Shown here in pieces: positions 12,416 to 24,088 of a stretch of DNA of 64,000 nucleotides. This DNA comes from Varanus komodoensis (lineage: Eukaryota > Chordata > Lepidosauria > Squamata > Varanidae), in the NCBI RefSeq assembly GCF_004798865.1, contig NW_025335941.1:11698874-11762873 (forward strand). Reading direction: 5' to 3'. The notes beneath the pieces were generated by a model. That model was not told where the DNA came from. It saw nothing but the letters and a program-made list of their open reading frames with translations, and made no database searches. The position numbers were made by a program, and so were the translations under genes. Each line of letters opens with the position of its first letter. Positions within the stretch are counted from its first letter, which is position 1.

Positions 12416-12690
12416 TTGTTGCTGTTGTTAGTCGCGAAGTTGTGTCCGACCCATCGCGACCCCATGGACAACATTCCTCCAGGCCTTCCTGTCCTCCACC
12501 ATCCCCCGGAGTCCACTTAAGCTCACACCAACTGCTTCAGTGACTCCATCCAGCCACCTCATCCTCTGCCGTCCCCTTCTTCTTTTGCCATCTATTGTTC
12601 CCAGCATTAGGCTCTTCTCCAGGGAGTCCTTCCTTCTCATTAGGTGGCCAAAGTATTTGAGTTTCATCTTCAGGATCTGGCCTTCTAATT
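12416..12690 (-). mobile_element. RTE-BovB LINE 3' end
   Basis: This is the last 275 bp of a BovB element in reverse. It ends in the CAA-type tail (TGTTGCTGTTGTTAGTCGCG on the plus strand) and extends inward to the codons for SLEG/ILKMKL. It is severely 5'-truncated, as most LINE copies are. Confidence 0.9.
12428..12667 (-). pseudogene. BovB ORF2 C-terminus, still open
   Basis: Seventy-nine codons remain open and encode the end of the BovB polyprotein. Visible words are YFGHLMRRKDSLEKSLMLG, GKRRRGRQRMRWLDGV and AWRNVVHGVAMGRTQLRD. This basic, arginine-rich segment follows the reverse transcriptase in RTE elements. An intact short frame in a truncated copy has no function by itself, but it suggests modest age. 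Confidence 0.85.
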
Positions 12691-12934
12691 GTAATTGTTA
12701 ATTGTTAATCTAAACTGAACCAATGCACAATAATTTTCACAAATTCCCAAAATATTTAAATACACTTCGGGTGCATACCCTTTATATTTTCTTACCCAAC
12801 AGCAAAATGGCTACTGAGAAGAGAGAGAAAGGAATGACGAGAAACAAACCTGTGTTCACACATTGAAAGCATTTTCTGCCCTTGGAATTAGTCCAGTGTT
12901 TGAAATAGAAACACTTTTAGAAATGTGAGAACAG

Positions 12935-13015
12935 GCTTTATTTATATTATATTAATTTATTTAAAGCATGTTAAGCCTTTCTCTTTTGCCAAAAAAGTCC
13001 CACCAGAGTGGCTTA
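12935..13015 (-). repeat. LINE/SINE 3' tail, reversed
   Basis: TTTATTTAAAG-type sequence followed by AAGCCTTTCTCTTTTGCC and CAGAGTGGCTTAGA resembles the reversed 3' end shared by L2-like LINEs and their SINEs. Only the tail is present. Confidence 0.45.
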
Positions 13016-15519
13016 GAAAGAGTTGCTAAAAGATAGTCCCTGTGCTCAGGCTTACGAAAAGATGCAGCACACATGGGGAAAGTGATGGGGAACAAGGAGG
13101 GAAAAACAAGCTCAGGCACCTGTTCTTGAAATTACGCTTCTTACAACAAGCAGCTATGATGGAAACAGTTCTGGTAGCTTGACTAAGGGAAGGGGATCAT
13201 GGAGGATAAGGATATCAGTGCTTATGAGTCCTTGTGGCACCATGCTGACTGTGACATCGACGGGTATATATCTGCATATACCAGTTTCTGCCGACCATGA
13301 ATGGGATGGCGCTTTTGCACCCAAGTCCTGCTTATGTGTGAACAGAATAGCTTTGATCAAATTCAGCAGAGCTGCTCTGGTGTTCTTATGGAAGCACTGC
13401 AGTTGGGTGACACTTGGTGGATGCCCAAAAGCAGATGAACTGTTAGAAAAAGTGATGGGCGAGACCTGTATCTCTTCTTCCTCTCTGTTCTGCAGCCTGC
13501 CTGGCCTTTTGGGAATAGAAATTAAACAATTCATTGTGGTAGTTTAGCATGTGCTATAATTGTAAGCACTTTGGCTCAATGTTAATGAGATTTTTCTGTA
13601 TCATACCTTAGGAATGAAGGAACTTTGAAGAGTCCAAATAAATAATAATATCACTTCACCACAAATTATTTCCCTTTTTTGGTTGTTCTTGCAGTTGGCA
13701 CTCCTATTAACCCTCATCTCCCAAATCTGCAGAAATGCCTTTATTTAGAGGTGTCTCTTTGTGTGTTGGTGAACCATCTCTCAGCTTCATTGCTGATCTC
13801 CTCCTTCCACCATTCCCTGTTGTACATAGAGCTGTGCATTGCCTCTTACTGAGATCATTTCTGTATATTGTGTACAAGTTTTCAATATAGTGCTAAAAGC
13901 ATGACCTCTGAAGATAGGAAAAGTGCTAGATTACTGTAATTTTTATGGTAAAATGCATCTCTTAAATGCATAGATGTCATTAGCAGTACAATGTGCCAAC
14001 ATCTTAAACAGATCATTTGTTTTATTTTGCCTAAAGGATTTATTGTCACTGACATTTGTGTCTCAGTAGTTTTTATTTGTATTTTAACACTGTGCAAGTA
14101 TGACTAAAGCATTTTTTCTAAGAAGTCAATGTCATGTATCAAAAAGCTGGATCGTAGAGCATCTTGTAACTCCAAGACTATTTGGATAAATCTTGCTGCT
14201 GCCCTGCTTTAGAATGAATGTTCATTCACTTAATCCAAATCCACACCTTCTCTTGTCACTTTGAGAAATTAAGCATTTTACCCAATAAGTATGCAAATAA
14301 CATCCCTGATACTCCAGATTAAACATGAACACTGGGGTTGCAGTTTTTAATCAACCGCATTTGGATTGGTTAAAAAGGACCCCTCTGTTTGGGTATCAGA
14401 TTTGTGTGTGTTTTAAAACTGTTTTTGATGCAAACATTTTAAAAAATACAGATAACAAGCCCTGTCTTATCTGTATGTAGGCATTTCCCTGAATGTATAA
14501 AGACTAAAAAGGGTTGGGGCAGGGGAGTGATGAACTCAATGTGTCCTGTACTGAGCAATCGGCACCTGAATTGTTTGTTGGCTTTAATATTCACTGTAGA
14601 ATTGGATAAAAATCTGTTTTTGCATGTTTGTATTTTCTTCTGTTTTCCTTAAGGGTTGTTGTTGGTTCCAGTACAGTATTACTTGTCTTGATCTGCTACA
14701 ACAGGTTGCTTAGATAATATAATGAGATCTAAATGAAACATAGTAAAAGGTATAAACAATCAACCCCACCCCAGTTGACCTACCTGATGCATATTCGTGA
14801 TTGTCTGCACTGTGTGCTGTAGCTTCAAATCAAGTAGGACCACATTTATCAAGTCACAGGACAGAAGGACAAAAGTGCTTCCTTCTTCAAGGGTCGATGG
14901 CTAAGTTGACCAAATAGATTTTCAAAGGGAAGGCAGATTTGTTTTAATTGTTTAAAAACACAGTTCAATTGCTTCCTTGTGTTCTTTCTGGCTAGCCTGC
15001 TTTCCAAGGTCATGATCTCAGAATCTTAATCACAACTGGAGAAGAGGTGGGTGAGAACCCTTCACTGACTTATCAAGGCCAGCAAGCCCCAAACCAAGCC
15101 ATAACTGGTTCAGTGAGATACTCTATTGAATTTGAAGGGGGCAAATGTAACATGATTAGTTCCATTGTCTGGAATCACATCACAGGAGTAGGCCACTTAA
15201 AGGAGCATCAGATGTTCTTGCTGTCTGGCTCACAAGCAGTGGAGAATCCTTCTAGCTAGGAGGGCAGGGGAGGAATTAAGCTTGGAACCAATTTTGCTTT
15301 AAGGCATATCTTCCCATATGAAATTCTAGCTTGCTGGTGATTTTTCATAATAACTTCTTCAAAAATACTCTTCTTTTGTATCACAAAAGGCAGACTAGCT
15401 GGTCAATTTAACATCATAAAGACTGCAGTTACAAGTCTTTCGTCCTGATCTGCTTGGAAGGAAAGGGTGGAGAAACCAGCCTGTGAGAGACAGCAGCATG
15501 ATTTAGAGTGAATGATCCA
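13016..15519. other. Unique sequence with one region open on both strands
   Basis: Around 13,154-13,547 both strands are open for about 120 codons. Neither translation resembles a known family and no splice context stands out, so this is probably chance. The rest is AT-rich with no recognised feature. Confidence 0.4.
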
Positions 15520-15632
15520 AACCAGGGATGGGAAAAACAGAGCTCTTCAGATGTTTTGGACTTCAGTACCAAGAAGCCCCTGAGAGCATGGCTAATTGTC
15601 ATGAATGGTGGGAGCTAGAGTCCAAAACATCA
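15520..15632. repeat. Palindromic MITE family C
   Basis: The arms GATGTTTTGGACT (15,550-15,562) and AGTCCAAAACATC (15,619-15,631) are perfect 13-bp inverted repeats. They lie in a longer imperfect palindrome that starts AACCAGGGATGGG. Related copies occur near 24.1, 24.7, 26.5, 35.3 and 36.1 kb. Non-coding. Confidence 0.7.
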
Positions 15633-18600
15633 AGCAATATACTTAGTGACCACCTCTTTTCTTACCCGCTTGTGATAATATGGTTCTAAAATAGCAGACA
15701 AGACAATCTCTCCCCCCCCCCCAATCTGTGTGTGTGTGTGCACACGTGTACTTAGGTCTGCTGGGCAGAAGCGCACTGTGCAAGCTAATTAGATGACAAC
15801 TGTTATACAGGATCCCTGTGTGTGAAAGTCAGAGCTTCTTATGGAAATAAAATAGCCATACATGAGTAATGAGACTTGTGCTTGGTCACTGGGAAGCATC
15901 CAAAGCCACCCTGGAGGGCATTTAAGTGTTTCAAGAGCAGTGAGTTAAGCATTCAGCGTGTGGCAGGAGAAAGGGGGGCTTTTGACAATCAGGAAAAAGG
16001 CAAAAAATGAAATATGCTTCCTTGTTTCACTTTTTAAGGGAAGGTGAAAAGGGCTACATTTGGATATGTTAGCTTTCCTCCCAGACTTATTGAACAGGAT
16101 AAAATCAGATACGTGTTAGTAAAGCCCTAATGCTGCCTTAGCTTAAATTCCCCCTCACTGTATTTTTAAAAAGGTTTTGTTTGATCATCTGTGGAGCATA
16201 ATCTGTCTCTGCAATATAAAAGGGCTGATGACATTTTACCTTTCTTCTCAGCCCCAGCATCTTACGTCTCAAAAAGATGGTAGTGCTGGAACGGAGAGAA
16301 AAAAAATGTTTGTTTTGCTGCAGCTCTGCTATTGATGAATGTTCTGTCTTTTCATCTAGCTTCAAGAAGAAAACATGAATTAAACATTAATTGAACTGTA
16401 CTGAGTGCCAAGTGTAGAAATCTTATTGTAGATGCTGGAGAGAGCACACGGCTGCAGGGGAGAGTGCTGTTTCTTCATCGATTATTTCAGTCATAAAAGG
16501 CACGTGTTGACAGAGTGCTGTCCTGAGTGAATAACATTTATTCCTCTAAAACTGATAGAATGTCAAGTGACACACTAACCAATGTGGGGTTAACTTTCGT
16601 CAAGGGAAATAGGAAGCCCCCCACCCCATGCCCGTAGTTACATGCTGATAGAGATTCTTTCACCCATTTTGAAGAGCCATCTTCTATTTAATCATTGGTC
16701 GAACAGAAGATCCAGACCTGCTGGGTTGTATCAAAGGTCAGTTGGGTCAGGGTAGGAATTAATCTGACAGGTTTGTTTTCTCTTTGAAATATTTTTAAAA
16801 ATAAATTTGTATTTAAATTTGTATAAAAAAACAAGTATTCCCATCCTGTATGTAAAGTGGCATGCAGTTTTTGTACATTCTGATCAGAAGCAAATCGAAT
16901 TGAATACTAACCATCTGCATTGGTCAAATTCTATTAGTAGCTTGTCAGCTCACTGGAGAGGAACAGAGAAAAGATGTGGCAACCCTAATTCAGCAGCATA
17001 CAAAGGGATTCACATCAAGACTTTAAGAGCTGAGCACTCAATGGCCTGGATATGGATGGATGAACTATTAACTATTGATGGGTCTATCATCCATTCATTG
17101 ATCTCATGCTTTCAGAAGCCACCTAAGTTAAAACTATCACCATACTACCTTGTGCCCATAAAATCCATAAATTAGTTGCACATAGGAATTGATGAATATA
17201 TATGGGAAGAACTCAGAACCAATTTTGCCCCCATAAAAAATGAAGCAGGTTTTCTTTTTCTTTCTTTTTTCTTAGGACAACCTTAACAAAAACAAAACAA
17301 AAATCCATATATCTCCTAGATCAGATAAAAAAGGAGAATGGCCAGCTTTTCCCCACAAAGCATGTTCTGGTCTCCCACCCTCCAAAACAACTTTAAGAAG
17401 TACTTAGTTGCCTAAGAAAGCAATTGTCCCTTCCCTCCTGACTCAGATTGGCCTAAACACCCTCCTTTCCCCATATGCCACTCCAGGAATTCTGCTACTT
17501 GAAAGGTAACTAAAGGGAAGAAGAACATTGATGGTACATGACTGATGTGGGGGGATGAGTGGGTTGTGGTAGCTGGCTATTTTCCCAAGCTTGGATTTTG
17601 GTCTGATCCAGAGAGGAACTTGGGACTGTTTGCTTGTTAACTCACTTTCTGTGAGCTCCTAAAGTTAGTATCTAACCCTGAATAAAGCAGAACTAGGGAA
17701 GGACAAAACTGTCAGTCTTGGTCTTGTTGAGGTTTATGGTTTTTAAGGTCATGCTTCTTCCATCCCCCTTCCACACAAGCTTGTTTTTTTGTGCTTTTAA
17801 AATTAAACAGAAATTCATATCTTAATATGCATTTTTCCTAATGTATGCATTCAAGTAAGCACTGTGCTGGGGAAGGAAGATGTTTTGCAGCTGATGCTTT
17901 GCTTTATTTACATTCTGGAGCATTAAGGATAACATTGGGACTCCTGAAATTCTGAGTTGTTGCATTCTGGTTTGTAATGTTTGTGAAAGAAAGCAACCTT
18001 GTAACGAGTGGATCCCCCCCCCCCATCTAAATCATCTCTTTTTTTCTTGTACCTCGAACATTTTCCCCCTTCTAGTGGGGTTTCTTTGTATATAATAATG
18101 GGACCCTTTGGCATGCCAACTGAAGATGGATGCCAGAGAATCACACACCCAATACTCTTGGCCTAGACAACCGTATCAGATTTTAAAGCAAACACTGCAC
18201 TGTCCCTTCTCCCTAGGGCATTGATTTGCTAGAGAAAGAGAAGGCATAAAATGATGCAAATCACTTAGATTGTTCTGTGGGCTGAAATGTTGCAGAATCA
18301 TGTGGCCTATTGAGCTGAACCCGGTGCAGTCATGTCCTATATGTAACTTAAAGACACTCAGCAGTCGGGAATCCGACTAGCAGCAACTGGGAACGTGCTG
18401 AATAAAATACTGCACTGTGTCTGCTGTGTGCCTCTTTTGTATTCTGTCTGCACCAAAAGGTCTACCTGGTAGATTCCTTACCTTGGGGCTGATGCAATTG
18501 ATCTAGTTTGAATCAAGGTCATGGAGAAGGCTACCCAGACCTGTCACTACTTTCAAGCAGATTTTGTTACAGATCTTATGTTATTGGTATCCAAATTATA

Positions 18601-19589
18601 TGTGCTGAGATTAAATGCATATTTAAAGGCGCGGTTTTATAAACTCAGGCACTGCATGCCTGATGGAGAGCACGGTCAGTGTTGCCATTCTCCTTTTTCT
18701 CCCTGCATGAAGATAAACTCACAGCTGGCCCAATTTGCATGATCATATGGTGGTTAACAAACCACAGGACCTCGTTAAGCACCCTGCATCTGCTGGTCAT
18801 GTGCTGGCTTGATTTCCATAATTAGTCTTGCTTCTTGTGTCTTCCAGGTGCCCAAGCACGCCTACCCTGTAGCTGTGCACTGCATCACAAACCTTATCTG
18901 GTTTGTGGGGTTCAGGGAGACGGAAAGGGAAGAGAATCCACTTCAATGTCCCTTGTCCCTTCCGTAGCCATGCCCACTGCTAGGCTACCTTGGCAATATA
19001 GTGGATGTTTTTTAAAATTCCTCTGGCAGTTCTTGCTAACAAGTTGGCAATTGCTGAAACATGTGATAGAAACGGCTTATTTGCAAAGATTATTGCTCTT
19101 TGGGGGTGGGGGAGGGGGAGCATGGCAGTGTCTTCTCCTTTTTCTTTAGTGTACCTTGTATGTGGTAGAAGAGAGATTCATGATTTTAGGGCTAGTTACT
19201 GAGAGTGAGCCCCATGAAATTTGATGCAAAAAACATGCCTTGGATCAGGTTGTAAATCTCTCTCAGAAAGTGTCCAACAGACAGGAGCTCTGCATAGCAT
19301 GGACAGAGTTCAGTATAAGCTGTGGAGAGAAAAAGACATTCAATGTGTCAGAACACAGTGTAAATCTTTGGATATGTATTTTATACCCTGCATGAGCATA
19401 GACCTTTGTGCCAAAAATTACAGAACATAGACCGACAGTGCAGGATTACTCTATCTTGTTTTTCCTTCTGCTGGGATAGAAGAGGCAGAAATTTACAGGT
19501 GTGTGAAGGGAAGAATAAACTACATCCAAATCTTCTTCACAAGTGATCAGTGTGATGTTAAGGTACCAAGCGTCATATCACTGCAGGTA
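15633..19589. other. Long unique stretch with poly-C runs
   Basis: No gene was recognised. Poly-C homopolymers occur near 15,711 and 18,015, and a short TG run near 15,727. A possible conserved regulatory segment near 18.56-18.85 kb is listed separately. The plus frame 16,807-17,175 (122 codons) shows no family resemblance. Confidence 0.4.
18560..18850. promoter_or_regulatory. Candidate regulatory element (motif cluster)
   Basis: Within about 100 bp lie an octamer ATTTGCAT (18,733-18,740), an E-box CATATG (18,744-18,749), a RUNX-type AACCACA (18,760-18,766) and a homeodomain-type TAATTA (18,819-18,824). The surrounding sequence is unique and not repeat-like. Such clusters are common by chance in vertebrate DNA, so this is only a candidate until conservation is tested. 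Confidence 0.25.
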
Positions 19590-19636
19590 TTAGGGTTGCT
19601 AGACGTCAGATACAACTTGATGGCACATAACAACGG
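19590..19636 (+). mobile_element. RTE-like LINE 3' terminus (not BovB)
   Basis: The segment reads GGGTTGCTAGACGTCAGATA, then ACTTGATGGCACATAACAAC. This is the pattern of an RTE-group LINE whose product ends in ...RVAMSRKRLDGT and whose tail is ACAAC. It differs from the BovB terminus (GGGTCGGACACGACTTCGCG) found elsewhere in the window. Only about 47 bp remain. Confidence 0.5.
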
Positions 19637-19667
19637 AAATTGTTTTCCTTCTCAGCACTCCTTACAT

Positions 19668-19892
19668 CAGGGGCCTCAAACTCAACTTACCTGGGGGTCG
19701 CTGGAAGTAGAGTCTGGGTGAGGCTGGGCTGCATCAAGTATTCCACCACCACGGTAGTGGTGGGCCGCTCATCCCGCGTCGCTCCCGGAAGCCGGCCTGG
19801 GTGCCACTGGCACTTTGAAGGCCACAGGGCCCCTCCCCCGCACCCCACCCGTCCCGGCAATTGGCCCGCGGGCTGTGAATTTGAGACCCCTG
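19668..19892. mobile_element. hAT-type MITE with 8-bp target duplication
   Basis: Terminal inverted repeats are CAGGGGCCTCAAACTCA on the left and, read in reverse, CAGGGGTCTCAAATTCA on the right, with two mismatches in 17. The flanks CCTTACAT (19,660-19,667) and CCTTATGT (19,893-19,900) are an 8-bp duplication with two transitions. CAG ends and 8-bp duplications are hallmarks of the hAT superfamily. The 225-bp interior is GC-rich and non-coding, with a small CCACCAC/GTGGTGG hairpin. The open frames through it on both strands are chance. Confidence 0.85.
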
Positions 19893-19900
19893 CCTTATGT

Positions 19901-21583
19901 AATGCCTCAATTAAGCTCAAAGCCATTCATGTGCTTAAAAATGGGCAGATCAGATCACAAGTCCATTGTTGTGAGTCCACTGATGGAAGCAGTTCTGTTG
20001 GCAAAGTTGGGTGGGGGGAATTTCCCTCCTGTGAACACCCTCCTCAGCACACCTTCAAAGTCTGTTCCAAAGGGCTGGGAAACTCTCCAGAGCAGATTTT
20101 TGGGTGGAATGGAGAGCTTTATGGGAGAGGAGAGGAAGACAAAAGCATGTCATTCTAGCAGATATCCTAACGTGATGTGTTGGATTTAACCCACTGTGCT
20201 CAGCAGAGGTCTGAAACCCAAATGCTGACTGATAATTTTGAAGGAGGTGGTGAAATTCAGTCCCATCCATTGGTTTTCCATTCTTCAACAAAGTGTTCTC
20301 CATACATGCTGGACCGCAAGTTTATCCAGGGGTTGCATAGGAAACATCTGCAGAGAAGCAGTTTGGGGAAGATCACACTAGCTGTACCTGCTTTTCAGAT
20401 CTCCTGTACATTTGGCCTCATGTGTTTTTAGGACAGTTTTTTCCCCAGTCCTATTGCTTCTCTGCCTGACTCTTTATGGATTCCTTCTTGTCCTTAGGTG
20501 TGATGTGAGGTTTCCCCCTACTCACCTGGGCCTCTCATTCTAGGGCTGCACTTAATTTTCACCAGGGATTCTTTGCTGAGCAACCTTTTTTTTGAAGGGA
20601 TCTAATTAAGTCCAGGATTTTGCAAGTGGGTTGGAACAAGGGAATATGGTTTCCAGTGCTTTTATTAGGAAGTTTTAAGTAGATTTTGAGTATGACAGTT
20701 AGAAGATGAATCCCGCCTATCGTGGACTGCTTGGTAAGTGTCGTGATCTTTCTACGGCCAAAGTAGCTCTAGCACTCTGCACTCATAGCGATTAACAATT
20801 GGCTTGTCTCCTGACCCTGTCTAAAGCCCACCCTAACCTCCAAATCAAACCAACCAGTTCAACTTAAACTTACTTTATCGAACGTTGTAAGAATTATATC
20901 TGGTAAATACCATAAATACCGTGGTAGGAGTTATCACAACCTGATCATTTGCTATACGCTCTCCCCTTTCTTGTGCGTCATTTACTTCCCCCCTTCCACT
21001 TTAGATTACTTTTAATTTGGAAAGTGATGCTATTCTTGCTCCACAACACAAACTATCTCAAGCACATGCTTTTTCTGTAGTAGGAAAAATCTGAATGAAG
21101 CCTAATGGAGATAAAATTGGTAGCAAGTGGAAGATAAGTGAACCACTTAAGTGAAAAAAATATTTAAAATAAACTCATCTTTCCCAATGCAGCATTTATA
21201 TCATAAAACTGACCTAGAATTTTTCTTCACAGCTGCCCTAAGAATAAATCAATCCAGAAACTTGGTGCTCATGCAAATACTCGAAGGTATTGCTTGTGTG
21301 TATTTGTACAGTTGCCATTGATAGAAGGGAACAGCAAATCCTTTCCTGCAAACACAGCTGGAGTTCAGAACACTGTTGACAGCATCTCACTGAAGTGCTA
21401 ATATATAATACAAGCTTGAGCAAATTACAGCTTAGCATTTGGGCTGAGAGGGAAATAAGCTACAGTAGTAGCAATAATATTGTGATGAAATGAAAAGTGT
21501 TCTACATCATGATGGGCAGGCAGGCTTCCTGTCAACTGGTTGGGGATGGTCAGAATGGTTTGGATCCACTGGGCACCCTAAAT
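19901..21583. other. Unique sequence, nothing recognised
   Basis: The overlapping plus frames at 19,640-20,431 partly run through the hAT MITE and do not resemble any protein family. No further repeat was recognised. Confidence 0.45.
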
Positions 21584-21585
21584 TA

Positions 21586-21834
21586 CCATATTTTTTGCTC
21601 TATAAGATGCACGTTTTTCCCCCTCAAAAGTAAGGGGAAATGTGTGTGTGTCTTATAGAGTGAATATGTGTGTGCAGTAAGTCTGTCAGATGTGCAGCCC
21701 ATGGGGAAGTGATGGGGAATATGCCTGTGACTATGTGCCCATTTGATTCAGAATATTTTTTTGTTCTTGTTTTCCTCCTCTAAAAACTAGGTGCGTCTTA
21801 TAGTCAGGTGCATCTTATAGAGCGAAAAATACGG
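21586..21834. mobile_element. TA-flanked MITE (Tc1/mariner-like)
   Basis: The left terminus CCATATTTTTTGCTCTATAA and the right terminus, reversed (CCGTATTTTTCGCTCTATAA), form inverted repeats of about 27 bp with two mismatches. TA dinucleotides flank both ends (21,584-21,585 and 21,835-21,836). The 249-bp body has no coding capacity. The superfamily call rests only on the TA target, so piggyBac-like or other TA-targeting families are not excluded. Confidence 0.75.
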
Positions 21835-21836
21835 TA

Positions 21837-22883
21837 TATTTAAAGTTGGCCCCCAATGTTGATCTGCAAGGCCCCTAACCCCGGCCTAGAATGTTTTTTC
21901 CAGACAGAGGTTTCACCATCCATGGTCTTCCCAAATGTACCACAGAAAAGAGCTGTGATAGTGAGAGTGTGCTTTGACCACAGGATGAGATCTGGATACT
22001 GCTGCGATCAAGTGCAGGGACATTCACATGACACAGAAAGCATGCTAACTGTATTACAGCAACAAATCCAAACCCAGCCTGTTTTTCTAGTCCTTCCCAT
22101 AGCCTTTTTGCCTTCTTTTTGGGGAAAAGGAGTCATAATGGATCCACACAAACCTAATTTGTGGTGCAGTAGACTGAAAAAAATTGGTGTATGAATCCTT
22201 CTCTAGCAGTTTGCTCACTCTGTCATATCACTAATGTTGGGTAGGGGAGCTGGTATCTTCTGGTGCAGTCTTTCATACCATTGTAGATACTTCCACGACC
22301 TTCAGCTCCAGATTAATCCTTCTGCTAATCAACTGAAATATTTCAGAAGTTTGGGTAACATGCATTATTTTTTCAGTAAAATTGAGACCTAGAAGGGTGG
22401 TAACAAAGCAGAGTGGGCAAATCCAAATGGTTAAATACAGGAAAGTGAAACACTGCTTGAGAAATTGCAGGTAGGTAATATCATTTAGGATTTACATAGA
22501 AAGCAAAGTGTGCATGATTTAACAATGCAGTGATGTACCACAAAATTCCAGTGTCACTTGTGTTGTATTAACAGAAGCAGAATTTCTACAATTAAGGAAG
22601 ATGTAAGTACTGCATGACTCAGCATTAGTGAGACATAAATTTGGCGTATTCTGGGAGTTTAGCTGCTGCAGACAACCACTTCAGGATGCTAAGAAATACA
22701 CTGATAGTTTCCAGATACATAATAAGATGTCAAAAAGAAGTGAGAGGATTAATATTCATCCTGTTCCCTGAGAACTGAACAGCGTTTAAAATAGGAAGCC
22801 AGCTTTAGGTCCAGCAGTGCAAGAACATTTTGGCAATAGATTAAGCTGCCCAGGGAGTCTGTGAGAGCTCCTTACTTGAAAAC
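21837..22883. other. Unique sequence, nothing recognised
   Basis: No repeat or gene could be supported. The plus frame 21,856-22,194 has no family resemblance. Confidence 0.45.
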
Positions 22884-23566
22884 TACTGAGAATTAAGAAA
22901 ACTAAGATCATGGCATCCAGTCCTATCACTTCCTGGCAAATAAATGGGGAAGAAATGGAGGTAGTGACAGATTTTATTTTCCTGGGCTCCAAGAACACCG
23001 CAGACAGATACTGCAGCCAAGAAATTAAAAGACGCTTGCTCCTGGGGAGGAAAGCTATGGTAAATCTAGGCAGCATACTAAAAAGCAGAGACATCACCCT
23101 GCCAACAAAAGTGTGTATAGTCAAGGCTATGGTTTTCCCAGTTGCAATATATGGCTGTGAAAGTTCGACCATAAGGAAGGCTGAGCGCCAAAGGATTAAA
23201 GCCTTTGAATTGTGGTGCTGGAGAAGACTCCTGCGAGACCCTTGGACCGCAAGGCGATCAAACCGGTCAGTCCTAGAGGAGATCAACCCTGACTACTCTT
23301 TAGAAGGCCAGATACTAAAGATGAAACTTTGGCCACCTAATGAGAAGGAAGGACTCACTGGAGAAGAGCCTAATGCTGGGAACAATTGAGGGCAAAAGAA
23401 GAAGGGGATGGCAGAGGATGAGGTGGCTAGATGGAGTCACTGAAGCAGTTGGCGTGAGCATAAGTGGACTCCAGGGGATGGTGGAGGACAGGAAGGCCTG
23501 GAGGAATGTTGTCCATGGGATCGTGATGGGTCGGACATGACCGCGACTAACAACAACAACAACAAA
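22884..23566 (+). mobile_element. RTE-BovB LINE, 5'-truncated copy
   Basis: The copy begins inside the reverse transcriptase C-terminal part (KKTKIMASSPITSW) and runs to the 3' terminus GGGTCGGACATGACCGCGAC followed by CAA repeats. About 680 bp of a roughly 3.2-kb element are present. Compared with the sister copy at 42.75-43.44 kb it has lost about 8 bases in the codons for KYFGH, which shifts the frame near 23,326. No convincing target duplication was found. Confidence 0.92.
22910..23540 (+). pseudogene. BovB ORF2 C-terminal region, frameshifted
   Basis: Two open blocks together represent the end of the BovB protein. The first (22,910-23,325) has FIFLGSKNTADRYCSQEIKR, DITLPTKVCIVKAMVFPVAI and FELWCWRRLLRDPWTARRSN. 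The second (23,340-23,540, another frame) has MRRKDSLEKSLMLG and AWRNVVHGIVMGRT. A small deletion between them breaks the frame. LINE relic, not a host gene. Confidence 0.85.
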
Positions 23567-23632
23567 ATCTGACACTGATGCTTTAGGCCAGGATTCTACT
23601 ACCTTGTTGGCATGTCATGAGTGGAGCCAACT

Positions 23633-23692
23633 GGAGCTGGGGGTAAGACTCGATGGCCCAAGTGGCCCCTTCTGACTTGCTCTGTTTCTATG
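23633..23692 (+). mobile_element. CR1 LINE 3' end fragment
   Basis: GGTAAGACTCGATGGCCCAA, then GGCCCCTTCTGAC and TTTCTATG, follow the CR1 3' terminal pattern (GACTAGATGGCC...CCCTTCCAAC...TTCTATG). Only about 60 bp remain. Confidence 0.6.
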
Positions 23693-23814
23693 TTGTCCGC
23701 CAAGGTAGTCCTGTGCAATGTAATGTGTTCTGGGGCAAAGCAGCTTTACAGTTCATGTAAAGCCATCTGTCAAAGTTATCATTGTTCCAGGTAAATGAGG
23801 CAAAGGCGGAAATT

Positions 23815-24028
23815 GTGCATGGAGTAATAGTTAGAGTGCTGGACTGGGGATATGAAAGACCTGGGTTCTAGTCCCCACTAAACCAAGAAGCTTAATTGGG
23901 TAACCTTGGGCCAGTCGTAGACTCCCATTCTGAGCAGGAAATTGTTGTGAGGACAAAGTGGAACTGTGTAAGCTGCCTGGGCTCCTTGCCAGACGAAAAA
24001 ATGCAGTGTAATAATAATGTAGCAATAT
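23815..24028 (+). mobile_element. tRNA-derived SINE with L2-like tail
   Basis: The head has an A-box-like segment (TAGTTAGAGTGC) and a good RNA polymerase III B box GGTTCTAGTCC at 23,864-23,874. The body contains ACCTTGGGCCAGTC and TTGTTGTGAGGA, words typical of widespread reptile tRNA-SINEs. The tail GTAAGCTGCCTGGGCTCC then AATAATAATG resembles an L2 3' end, so L2 enzymes probably mobilised it. Confidence 0.8.
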
Positions 24029-24088
24029 AATATGTTCTGGAGCAGAAACAGGTTGCCTGGTGACTCCACATATTTTGCACTACATTGT

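Noticed and set aside
19090-19122. G-quadruplex at GGGGGTGGGGGAGGGGG
   Set aside because: Only three long G runs are adjacent. A fourth run of three or more is not close enough to make a confident call.
19640-20158. 172-codon plus frame as a gene
   Set aside because: It runs through the hAT MITE, whose GC-rich interior lacks stops. No protein family resemblance.
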